6,602 nt of DNA from Bacteroidota bacterium (lineage in GTDB: Bacteria > Bacteroidota > Bacteroidia > B-17B0 > Aurantibacillaceae). Every line of letters starts with the position of its first letter. The first letter of the stretch is position 1. Positions 1 to 5,860 of this stretch are shown one piece after another. The notes beneath the pieces are model-generated. The model was not told the origin of the DNA and ran no database searches. It saw only the letters and a list, made by a program, of their open reading frames with translations. The stretch lies in NCBI GenBank assembly GCA_025359355.1, contig JANYGR010000434.1:1-6602 (forward strand). The letters are read 5' to 3'. The translations under genes and the position numbers were made by a program.

Positions 1-179
1 TGACCCGCCATCACATTACTGGCACTATCTCCCACTAAAATCACATCAATACCGGCATGATCAATAATTTTTGCCATAGTATAGTCGTAGGCCGTTAGCA
101 TAGAGATTTTTTCACCTCTACGCTTCATTTCCTGCAATTGGTGCGTTGTTACCTTTTTTACTTCTTTATGAACCGACAT
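1..179 (-). CDS. panB: 3-methyl-2-oxobutanoate hydroxymethyltransferase (PanB), N-terminal part
   Basis: The first 59 residues are present and the rest runs off the left edge. PanB transfers a hydroxymethyl group from 5,10-methylene-tetrahydrofolate to 2-oxoisovalerate, giving ketopantoate, the first committed step of pantothenate and CoA synthesis in the cytoplasm. The sequence shows the family's first conserved block, KISMLTAYDYTMAKIID (residues 24-40), followed by IDVILVGDSASNVMAG (44-59). Asp51 in VGDS corresponds to the family's metal-binding aspartate, and the SASNVMAG version is the form I know from Bacteroidota. The start is the ATG at 179-177; the short polar lead-in (MSVHKEVKKVTTHQLQEM) matches relatives. 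No Shine-Dalgarno sequence precedes it, as is usual in this phylum. The gene is divergent from the lipoprotein gene at 277. Identification is secure; nothing can be said about the missing C-terminal part. Confidence 0.94.
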   Translation of the reverse strand, partial: MSVHKEVKKVTTHQLQEMKRRGEKISMLTAYDYTMAKIIDHAGIDVILVGDSASNVMAG

Positions 180-209
180 ATTGGTTAGGATTATTAGAGT
201 TAAGCAAAG

Positions 210-217
210 CAAAACTA
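210..217 (-). promoter_or_regulatory. candidate -7 box for panB
   Basis: Read on the minus strand, 217-210 is TAGTTTTG, an exact match to the Bacteroidota -7 consensus TAnnTTTG. It would start a transcript near 205-200, giving a leader of about 20-25 nt before the panB ATG at 179. No good TTG-type -33 box is visible at the expected distance (about 235-242 is A-rich), so the call rests on one box only. Confidence 0.35.
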
Positions 218-225
218 ATAATTTA

Positions 226-255
226 TTTGGAGTTGAGTAAAAATTAGTAAATTTG
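226..255 (+). promoter_or_regulatory. candidate Bacteroidota-type promoter for the lipoprotein gene
   Basis: TTTG at 226-229 (-33 box) and TAAATTTG at 248-255 (-7 box, TAnnTTTG) are separated by 18 bp, within the usual spacing for the primary sigma factor of this phylum. Transcription would start near 260, leaving a short A/T-rich leader of about 15 nt before the ATG at 277. The element interleaves with the upstream part of the divergent panB promoter candidate. Confidence 0.5.
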
Positions 256-276
256 GTGTTCTTGTAATATATATAA

Positions 277-1437
277 ATGAAAAAATTAATCATATCTCTT
301 AACCTTGTAATTATTGCGTCGGTAACATTTACTTCATGTAAAAATGATTTAAATGTATTAGCACCGGGCAAAGAAGTTGTTTCTGTATATGGGATTCTTA
401 ATCCTACCGAACCAGTACAAAATATCCGTATCAATAAAATCTTTGTAACTACAAGTGATGCAAACGCTGCAGCTCAAGACCAAAAAGTAATTAACTTTGA
501 TGCTAACGAGTTAGTTGTGACTTTAGAAAGATATTATACAGGAAATACAACCCCTCAATTAACAACAGTTGGTAATAGTTCTAAAAAAGAAATAGTATTA
601 ACAGAAACGGTTGTAACTACTGCCGATGGTGCATTTAGCAATCAACAACGAGTTTGGCAAACTACTGATAAATTATACCACACTGGTGAGTATAAATTAG
701 TTATTAAAAAAGCAAGTGATTTAAACACCGTTATTGCGTCTGCTCAAACAGTAGTGATTGATAGTGTTAGTTCACTAGCAAGTACGGCTATGCCTTTTTA
801 TTATTTACCATCTAATCCATCTGCTTATCCAGTTCATGGTAGCGGCTATCCATCTAATCCTTTATCAACAGATAAGCCAAAGTATGTAAATTATAATGTT
901 ACTTCAGTTACTCAACTAGTTAAATACAAACCTTTACTTAATGCCAAAACATACGATTTAGTAATTCGTTTTCATTATATCGATAGTTTAATATCTGGTG
1001 GTGCTAATAATAATTATGTAGATTTTGATTTTATATCACAACAGTCAACTATATTAGATGGTTCTGAAAAAGTTACTTCATTTCAGTTTTTAACTAATGA
1101 TTTTTATACAAACATAGCTCGAGAACTTGCTAATAGAGCAACTCCAAATGTAAAAAACAGAAAGCCTGATTATTTGGAATACATAATGTCGGCAGGAACT
1201 GAAAATTTATATACCTTTTTACAAGTAAATGCCCCATCTACAACCATTGCACAGGATAAACCTTATTATTCAAATATTACAGGGGGAGTAGGTATTTTTG
1301 CCTGTCGATCTACTTCTATTGTAACTAAAGATTTATGGAGCGAATTTGTAGATAAATTAGCCTGTAATCCAAATACATTTCCTTATTTATTTTGCGAATA
1401 TACTTCAGGAAAGCCAAAATCTACCCCTTGTCCATAA
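277..1437 (+). CDS. predicted surface lipoprotein of unknown function (DUF4249-like layout)
   Basis: A 386-residue protein with a lipoprotein signal peptide: MKK, a hydrophobic core (residues 4-18), then FTSC with the likely lipidated Cys21, followed by KND, a polar/acidic stretch that in Bacteroidota can favour export to the outer face of the outer membrane. The body has no transmembrane segment and is rich in Thr, Asn and Tyr, suggesting beta-structure. An early block (SVYGILNPTEPVQNIRINK, 36-54) and a late block (YYSNITGGVGIFACRS, 330-345) resemble, from memory, Bacteroidota lipoproteins of the DUF4249 type; this is inference, not a match I could test. Besides Cys21 there are four cysteines, all near the C-terminus (343, 363, 373, 385), which could form two disulfides. 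A proline/serine-rich segment repeats PSNP at 178-181 and 192-195. It is monocistronic, with its own promoter candidate and a strong terminator. The ATG at 277 is chosen because the signal peptide starts there. Function is unknown. Confidence 0.85.
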   Translation: MKKLIISLNLVIIASVTFTSCKNDLNVLAPGKEVVSVYGILNPTEPVQNIRINKIFVTTSDANAAAQDQKVINFDANELVVTLERYYTGNTTPQLTTVGNSSKKEIVLTETVVTTADGAFSNQQRVWQTTDKLYHTGEYKLVIKKASDLNTVIASAQTVVIDSVSSLASTAMPFYYLPSNPSAYPVHGSGYPSNPLSTDKPKYVNYNVTSVTQLVKYKPLLNAKTYDLVIRFHYIDSLISGGANNNYVDFDFISQQSTILDGSEKVTSFQFLTNDFYTNIARELANRATPNVKNRKPDYLEYIMSAGTENLYTFLQVNAPSTTIAQDKPYYSNITGGVGIFACRSTSIVTKDLWSEFVDKLACNPNTFPYLFCEYTSGKPKSTPCP

Positions 1438-1448
1438 TACCCATATTC

Positions 1449-1523
1449 TGACAAACATTCCAACTTAAACCATCTAAAATGACAAGTTTTAGGTGGTTTT
1501 TTGCTGTTTATGCCAGCCTGTCA
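1449..1523. promoter_or_regulatory. cluster of TGNCA boxes upstream of dnaK
   Basis: TGACA at 1449 and 1480, TGCCA at 1511 and TGTCA at 1519 lie upstream of the dnaK promoter candidate, whose own first element is TGGCA at 1546. TGNCA is its own reverse complement pattern. The first three start exactly 31 bp apart (about three helical turns), which would put them on one face of the DNA. They could be activator or repressor sites; one lies in the loop of the preceding terminator. This is pattern evidence only. Confidence 0.25.
1467..1502 (+). terminator. intrinsic terminator of the lipoprotein gene
   Basis: A 13-bp stem (1467-1479 pairing with 1487-1499, one T-G wobble) closes a 7-nt loop and runs into six T residues (1497-1502). 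It lies 30 nt after the stop codon at 1437. It isolates the lipoprotein gene from dnaK. Confidence 0.87.
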
Positions 1524-1556
1524 TAAAAAAGCATTCTTTTAATAATGGCATAAACA
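1505..1556. repeat. 11-bp perfect inverted repeat upstream of dnaK
   Basis: TGTTTATGCCA at 1505-1515 is the exact reverse complement of TGGCATAAACA at 1546-1556, with 30 bp between the arms. The pairing stops on both sides (1504/1557 and 1516/1545 do not pair). The right arm contains the TGGCA of the sigma-54-like element. The arms could be an operator pair bound by a dimer or by a looping protein; a 30-nt loop makes a terminator role unlikely and no T-tract follows. Confidence 0.65.
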
Positions 1557-1561
1557 TTGAC
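1546..1561 (+). promoter_or_regulatory. sigma-54-like -24/-12 element, candidate dnaK promoter
   Basis: TGGCATAAACATTGAC matches the RpoN consensus TGGCAC-N5-TTGCW at TGGCA and TTG with the exact spacing between the two blocks. The -12 dinucleotide is GA where GC is expected, and this is a conserved position, so the match is imperfect. Transcription would begin near 1571-1573, leaving a leader of about 28 nt. No TAnnTTTG box and no CIRCE operator are visible between 1438 and 1599, so this is the best promoter candidate I can find for dnaK. Confidence 0.4.
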
Positions 1562-1599
1562 TACCTAAGGAAAAAATCACAATTTAAAACATTAAAACA

Positions 1600-3504
1600 A
1601 TGGGAAAAATAATAGGAATAGATTTAGGTACAACCAATAGCTGCGTATCAGTAATGGAAGGTAACGAAGCTGTAGTAATTGCAAATAGCGAAGGTAAGCG
1701 TACAACGCCATCTGTAGTAGCTTTTATTGAAGGTGGCGAACGTAAAGTTGGCGACCCTGCAAAACGTCAAGCAATCACAAATCCAACAAAAACAATATCT
1801 TCAATCAAACGTTTTATGGGAGTTACTTTTGACGAAGCTCAAAAAGAAATTCCTCGTATGACATATAAAGTAGTTAAAGGCGATAATGGCACTCCACGTG
1901 TAGTTATCGACGACAGAAACTACTCTGCTCAAGAAATTTCTGCTATCATTTTACAAAAAATGAAAAAAACAGCAGAAGACTTCTTAGGAACAACTGTTGA
2001 TGAAGCGGTTATTACAGTTCCGGCTTATTTTAACGATGCTCAACGTCAAGCGACTAAAGAGGCAGGTGAAATTGCTGGATTAAAAGTAAAACGTATCATT
2101 AACGAACCAACTGCTGCTGCCCTTGCTTATGGCATGGACAAAAAAGGAAAAGACATGAAAATAGTAGTGTTTGACTGTGGTGGTGGTACTCATGACGTTT
2201 CAGTATTAGAATTAGGAGATGGTGTGTTTGAAGTAAAAGCTACTGATGGCGATACTCACTTAGGTGGTGATGACTTTGATCAATTAATCATCGATTGGTT
2301 AGCTGACGAATTCAACAAAGAAGAAGGTATCGATTTACGTAAAGATCCTATGGCTTTACAACGTTTAAAAGAAGCCGCAGAAAAAGCAAAAATCGAATTA
2401 TCAAGCACTACAACTTCTGAAATCAATTTGCCATACATTATGCCAGTAAACGGTATACCTAAGCATTTAGTTAAATCGTTAACACGTGCTAAGTTTGAGC
2501 AAATGGCAGACAGTCTTATCAAAAGAACAATTGATCCATGTAAATCAGCTTTGAAAAATGCAGGTTTATCAACGTCTGATATTGATGAAATTATATTAGT
2601 AGGTGGGTCTACTCGTATCCCGGCTGTTCAAGAAGCAGTAGAGAAATTCTTTGGAAAAGCGCCAAGTAAAGGTGTTAACCCTGATGAGGTTGTAGCTTTA
2701 GGAGCTGCTATCCAAGGTGGTGTATTAACTGGAGAAGTAAAAGATGTATTATTATTAGATGTAACTCCTTTATCACTAGGTATTGAAACGTATGGTGGTG
2801 TGTTTACAAAATTAATTGAATCAAATACAACTATTCCTTCTAAAAAAGCAGAAACGTTTTCTACAGCAAGCGATAACCAACCAAGTGTACAATTACACGT
2901 ATTACAAGGTGAGCGTCCGATGGCTAAAGATAACCGCACAATTGGTCAGTTTAACTTAGATGGTATTATGCCTTCACCTCGTGGCGTTCCTCAAATTGAA
3001 GTAACGTTTGATATTGATGCGAATGGTATCTTATCAGTTTCTGCAAAAGATAAAGCAACTGGTAAAGCACAAAACATCCGTATCGAAGCTTCTTCTGGAT
3101 TAAGCAAAGAAGAAATCGAAAAAATGAAACGTGAAGCAGAAGCTAATGCTGACGCAGATAAAAAAGCGAAAGAAGAAGCTGATAAAATAAATGCAGCTGA
3201 TGGTATGATTTTCACTTCAGAAAAACAATTGAAAGAATACGGAGATAAAATACCAGCTGATAAAAAAGAAGCGATAGAAAGTGCTTTAGCAGGATTAAAA
3301 ACAGCGCACGATTCAAGAGATATCGCTGCAATTGATTCAGCTATGACAAGCATTAATGCTGCATGGGAAGCTGCATCTCAAGACATGAATAATGCGATGA
3401 ACCAACAAGGTGGCGCTAACCCACAAGGTGGTGCAGAACAAGCTAACGCTGATGGTGGTAAATCTGAAAATGTAACTGACGTAGATTACGAAGAAGTAAA
3501 ATAA
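1600..3504 (+). CDS. dnaK: molecular chaperone DnaK (Hsp70)
   Basis: A complete 634-residue Hsp70, close to the 638 of E. coli DnaK. It binds exposed hydrophobic peptide segments in the cytoplasm in an ATP-driven cycle with DnaJ and GrpE, neither of which is in this window. The nucleotide-binding domain (1-380) has the three Hsp70 signatures: IDLGTTNS (7-14), VFDCGGGTHDVSVLE (190-204) and ILVGGSTRIPAVQEAV (332-347). Key residues align with E. coli: Asp8, Lys70, Glu169, Asp192, Thr197, Asp199. The linker is VLLLDVTP (383-390). The beta substrate-binding domain covers about 391-500, the helical lid 501-600, then a Gly/Asn/Gln-rich flexible tail ends in DVDYEEVK, keeping the terminal EEVK. The CGGGTH variant of the usual LGGGTF is, as I recall, close to the normal flavobacterial form (FGGGTH). 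The start at 1600 gives the canonical MGKIIGIDLG. The leader is A-rich with no close Shine-Dalgarno sequence. The gene stands alone between two terminators. Confidence 0.99.
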   Translation: MGKIIGIDLGTTNSCVSVMEGNEAVVIANSEGKRTTPSVVAFIEGGERKVGDPAKRQAITNPTKTISSIKRFMGVTFDEAQKEIPRMTYKVVKGDNGTPRVVIDDRNYSAQEISAIILQKMKKTAEDFLGTTVDEAVITVPAYFNDAQRQATKEAGEIAGLKVKRIINEPTAAALAYGMDKKGKDMKIVVFDCGGGTHDVSVLELGDGVFEVKATDGDTHLGGDDFDQLIIDWLADEFNKEEGIDLRKDPMALQRLKEAAEKAKIELSSTTTSEINLPYIMPVNGIPKHLVKSLTRAKFEQMADSLIKRTIDPCKSALKNAGLSTSDIDEIILVGGSTRIPAVQEAVEKFFGKAPSKGVNPDEVVALGAAIQGGVLTGEVKDVLLLDVTPLSLGIETYGGVFTKLIESNTTIPSKKAETFSTASDNQPSVQLHVLQGERPMAKDNRTIGQFNLDGIMPSPRGVPQIEVTFDIDANGILSVSAKDKATGKAQNIRIEASSGLSKEEIEKMKREAEANADADKKAKEEADKINAADGMIFTSEKQLKEYGDKIPADKKEAIESALAGLKTAHDSRDIAAIDSAMTSINAAWEAASQDMNNAMNQQGGANPQGGAEQANADGGKSENVTDVDYEEVK

Positions 3505-3525
3505 ACGTTATATATTTCAATAAAT

Positions 3526-3561
3526 AAAAAAGCCGTTTGTGTAATTACAAACGGCTTTTTT
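3526..3561. terminator. bidirectional intrinsic terminator between dnaK and the S41 gene
   Basis: A perfect 15-bp stem (3526-3540 with 3547-3561) has a GC-containing core, AGCCGTTTGT, and a 6-nt loop. It begins with six A and ends with six T, so each strand reads a hairpin followed by a U-tract. It lies 21 nt past the dnaK stop and 58 bp past the stop of the convergent gene at 3620, so one hairpin can end both transcripts. Confidence 0.92.
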
Positions 3562-3619
3562 ATTGTACATATTCATTGTTTATCAGTCAATGATATTATA
3601 AATGACAAGCGAATAAAAA

Positions 3620-5065
3620 TTACCTATTAAATAACTTCATCTCCAACACCTTGTTCAAATCAACGTCTATACCTTGCAAGACATCAGAAGAGCTGTAGGT
3701 TGTTTTAATATCAGGCATTAAGCCATGTCCACTATTAATAACATCAATGCTATGATAAATATGGTAATAAGGAATAAACACGCGAGCTTTCGTGTGTGGT
3801 AAAATAATTGTACCACTAACAACCGCGTTACTACCTGCAATGTTACCACCCGTTTCTTCGCCCACGATGGTAGCATTGACTTTGTATTTTAAATAGGTTG
3901 CTGCAATAGCACTCATCGAAAAAGATTTACCATTAATTAATACACTTAATTTTCCGTGATAAGCGTTTCTATGTTTAGGAAAATGAACAATGTAGTGTCT
4001 TAAGCGCCAGTGATAAGGCAATTCTAACGGTGAAGCTGTAAAAAATAGTGGCGTTAAACGCGTAAAAAAATTCATCTTGTACCTGAAATTTAAAGGCAAT
4101 AGATTAGGCTTCCTGTCAAAGGCCACTATCATAGGTTTATGAATAAGGTAAGATAATAGATTCATACCATTATCTATTTTCCCTCCGCCATTGTCTCTTA
4201 AATCAATCACCAAATTCGTTATTTTTTTATGTTTAATATCTTTAAAGGATCTTCGCATAAAGCGGCGCCAATGTCTTCCACCAAAACTATTTACATCAAT
4301 CACGGCAACCGTTGTATCTTTTTTAGCCAAAAAATACGTACAAGTTTTTGTTTTTTGAATTGCTCTAACCGAATCTCCTTTAGGCAACATCACCGTATCC
4401 TTTTGTGAAGAAATAGCAGAGATCGTATGTTGAGAAACCTTGCCATTTGCGTGTTTCAAACTCAACGAATATGGCGTATGAAAACCATAGCAAAAGGAAT
4501 AATAATACTTGAACCATTCATTTTTGACACCTTGTTTTTTATAGGTTTGGTTATAACCATCGGTTGTGAATATAGTTCCAATTCGGGCTAAAATACTAGG
4601 AATAGCATGATGATCGATGCTTAGTATTTCATCGCCAACTTTAATGGTGGAATCACCGGATAAATTATTTAATATAAACACTCGATTGGTATCAACAACA
4701 AAAGCATTAAAGGGAAGGATTGGTCTGTTTAATTTTTCGATTGCCTTAGAATACGCTTTAGAATTACTTACATCGGTGTGCCCACAGCCAATTTTAGCTA
4801 CAATTTGCCTGAGGTAAAACCTTACTTGCATTTCGGTTAAGGGCGTATCAATTTTCGATCTAATACGAGCCACAAAGGCTTGTAAAGAATCTTTGCTAAT
4901 ATATTTAAAAGGATCGGGATGAAATTTGATTAGATATTTTTCGGTGTAATCAATGTCTTCTAAAACCTCATGAATAGTGTATTTATAAGTAATATCAAAA
5001 GGTTTAGTTTGAGACACGCCTCTAGTAAAAACAAGCAGTAAACATATATTTAAAATGAGTTTCAT
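3620..5065 (-). CDS. secreted S41-family (C-terminal-processing/tricorn-like) peptidase-like protein
   Basis: A 481-residue protein with a signal peptide (MKLILNICLLLVFTRGVS, cleavage near 18/19) and no lipobox, so probably periplasmic or secreted. The S41 fold is recognisable. There is a helical N-terminal domain ending in GCGHTDV (93-99), and a PDZ-like segment with IKVGDEILSIDH (141-152). The catalytic core carries AVIDVNSFGG (254-263), LVIDLRDNGGG (285-295), VLINGKSFSMSA (375-386) and VGEETGGN (401-408), with GHGLMPDI near the end (446-453). Aligning SMSA with SASE of E. coli Tsp makes Ser383 the likely nucleophile. The Tsp catalytic lysine (25 residues later) is Asn408 here, so the Ser-Lys dyad is absent; the GHT histidine (His96) with Glu403/404 may instead give a tricorn-like arrangement (inference). 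A basic, aromatic stretch (324-369) separates the two core halves. It lies 55 bp downstream of a small gene on the same strand and may share its transcript. Substrate unknown. Confidence 0.9.
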   Translation of the reverse strand: MKLILNICLLLVFTRGVSQTKPFDITYKYTIHEVLEDIDYTEKYLIKFHPDPFKYISKDSLQAFVARIRSKIDTPLTEMQVRFYLRQIVAKIGCGHTDVSNSKAYSKAIEKLNRPILPFNAFVVDTNRVFILNNLSGDSTIKVGDEILSIDHHAIPSILARIGTIFTTDGYNQTYKKQGVKNEWFKYYYSFCYGFHTPYSLSLKHANGKVSQHTISAISSQKDTVMLPKGDSVRAIQKTKTCTYFLAKKDTTVAVIDVNSFGGRHWRRFMRRSFKDIKHKKITNLVIDLRDNGGGKIDNGMNLLSYLIHKPMIVAFDRKPNLLPLNFRYKMNFFTRLTPLFFTASPLELPYHWRLRHYIVHFPKHRNAYHGKLSVLINGKSFSMSAIAATYLKYKVNATIVGEETGGNIAGSNAVVSGTIILPHTKARVFIPYYHIYHSIDVINSGHGLMPDIKTTYSSSDVLQGIDVDLNKVLEMKLFNR

Positions 5066-5120
5066 GAATACTTAAAGAATTACTATTTTAAATAAAAGAT
5101 TCGCTATATCTGAAACTTGC

Positions 5121-5345
5121 TTATTTTTCAGCCATTTCGAGAGCAGCAACATGTATTTTTTTAATACTATTTTTTTCTTCGCACTCACAAATGGCTTTGA
5201 TGGCTGTGATTAATTCTTGTGTTTGTTTCTGTTTAATCTTAATGATTTCGACTAAAGCCTCAATACAAGTAGCTTTTGGTGAATCTTTTGAAGCATCAGC
5301 ATAATCAATCAATTCTGTAAGCGATATAGTTTCATTCAACACCAA
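5121..5345 (-). CDS. small helical protein, HEAT-like; possibly a decayed gene
   Basis: The open frame from the TTG at 5345 gives 74 residues, but coding-like sequence continues upstream in frame to about 5430 without any ATG, GTG or TTG, so this start is probably not the true one (see 5346-5436). The product is charged and helical, with ELIDYADASKD (11-21), ATCIEAL (25-31) and CECEEKNSIKKI (53-64). From memory, both the N-terminal and C-terminal parts resemble a longer Bacteroidota HEAT-repeat family whose middle repeats (blocks like RVKWESAKVIGN and VRWSAAFALGE) are missing here, with a possible join near residue 29-33 (about 5250-5262). If so, it is an internally deleted copy. It follows gldC, whose stop overlaps the presumed original start, so the two were probably translationally coupled. 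Function unknown. It may be a short functional adaptor or a pseudogene; I cannot decide from one sequence. Confidence 0.5.
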   Translation of the reverse strand: MVLNETISLTELIDYADASKDSPKATCIEALVEIIKIKQKQTQELITAIKAICECEEKNSIKKIHVAALEMAEK

Positions 5346-5436
5346 ACGACTTAACCTTTCCGTTTTTTCTTTTGGCTTAATGCTTTTATCGTTTAAAATT
5401 TCTTCTATGTTATCCCTAAATTTAAAATTTAATCAT
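5346..5436 (-). other. in-frame 5' extension of the small gene with a 1-nt frameshift at codon 4
   Basis: Upstream of 5345 the same frame reads NFKFRDNIEEILNDKSIK then PKEKTERLSR, an amphipathic, charged stretch that looks coding, up to a stop at 5435-5433. An ATG at 5436-5434 sits in the next frame: ATG ATT AAA TTT TAA. Removing one T from the run TTTT (5427-5424) joins them as MIKFKFRDNIEEI, giving a 104-residue protein whose start overlaps the gldC stop (ATGATTAA). So the gene is either frameshifted by a homopolymer change, miscalled by one base here, or read by +1 slippage at UUU-U. Confidence 0.5.
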
Positions 5437-5758
5437 TTGCCAAAACACCCATTCTACGACCTAATCCACTCATGTATTCTCTGATGTCTTTTACAGTAAC
5501 GTCGTCATTTGTAGCTCGTAAATATGTATCCGTTAACGTCATAATATTTTGATGAAAAAACTTTTTCATTTCTTCCACACTCATTTCTTTAGTCCACAAA
5601 TCAATACGCATGGTATTATTTTCTTTTTCGTCCCAAAGGGCTAACATCATGCTTTTGCAAGCACTACCTTCTTGTGCATCAGCGGCTTCCCATTCTATTT
5701 TATGTGGCAATTGATTTTCATCAACCGTAATTTTTAATTTTATTTCAGATGTTGTCAT
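5429..5758 (-). CDS. gldC: gliding motility protein GldC
   Basis: A 109-residue protein without a signal peptide or membrane segment, so probably cytoplasmic. It shows the features I associate with GldC: TSEIKLKITVDEN (3-15), LPHKIEWEAADAQ (17-29), then MMLALWDEKE (37-46), MRIDLWTKEM (50-59), VEEMKKFFHQ (61-70) and TDTYLRATND (76-85). Length is as expected for the family. In Flavobacterium johnsoniae GldC supports gliding and is encoded next to gldB; its exact biochemical role is not established. Here gldB is not adjacent: the next gene downstream is a small HEAT-like frame whose presumed start overlaps the GldC stop, then an S41 peptidase-like gene. The ATG at 5758 is the only reasonable start and is preceded by an A/T-rich leader with tandem heptamers. 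Having gldC does not prove that the organism glides, since non-gliding relatives keep many gld genes. Confidence 0.85.
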   Translation of the reverse strand: MTTSEIKLKITVDENQLPHKIEWEAADAQEGSACKSMMLALWDEKENNTMRIDLWTKEMSVEEMKKFFHQNIMTLTDTYLRATNDDVTVKDIREYMSGLGRRMGVLAND

Positions 5759-5760
5759 TA

Positions 5761-5800
5761 TTAAGTTATAAGTTAGAAGTTATAAGTTATAAGTTATAAG
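5761..5800. repeat. tandem heptamer array in the gldC leader
   Basis: Five consecutive 7-bp units occupy 5766-5800: TTATAAG, TTAGAAG, TTATAAG, TTATAAG, TTATAAG, preceded by a partial unit TTAAG at 5761-5765. One unit differs by a single base. On the minus strand the units read CTTATAA and finish 7 bp before the gldC ATG. Unit number could vary by slippage and change the leader length of gldC. Arrays of this sort also occur as noncoding simple repeats in Bacteroidota, so a role is not implied. Confidence 0.85.
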
Positions 5801-5860
5801 TTTTGGACTTAAATCTTAAACTTAAATTTGTTGCTAATTTAACTAAAAAATTAGGTTTAA

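Noticed and set aside
1438..1599. CIRCE operator for HrcA control of dnaK
   Set aside because: No sequence resembling TTAGCACTC-N9-GAGTGCTAA is present; the inverted repeat here has different arms and a 30-bp spacer.
2170..2199. CGGGTH in DnaK in place of the usual LGGGTF
   Set aside because: It looked like a mutated phosphate-binding motif, but flavobacterial DnaK proteins commonly carry GGGTHDVS; Asp192, Thr197 and Asp199 are intact, so this is lineage variation.
2280..3353. Several minus-strand open frames of 80-120 codons inside dnaK
   Set aside because: They lie fully antisense to a strongly conserved gene, have low-complexity Ser/Ala-rich translations expected from the complement of Glu/Lys/Ala codons, and show no motifs or start context.
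4617..4817. 66-codon plus-strand open frame inside the S41 gene
   Set aside because: Antisense to clear coding sequence, with no promoter box and no recognisable protein features.
5761..5800. CRISPR-like repeats
   Set aside because: The units are only 7 bp and directly adjacent with no spacers, so this is a simple tandem repeat.
5834..5854. Hairpin CTAATTT / AAATTAG with a 7-nt loop between gldC and the methyltransferase gene
   Set aside because: A 7-bp stem with a single G-C pair in very A/T-rich DNA is weak, has no T-tract in a useful place and lies between divergent genes, so it is neither a terminator nor a convincing operator.
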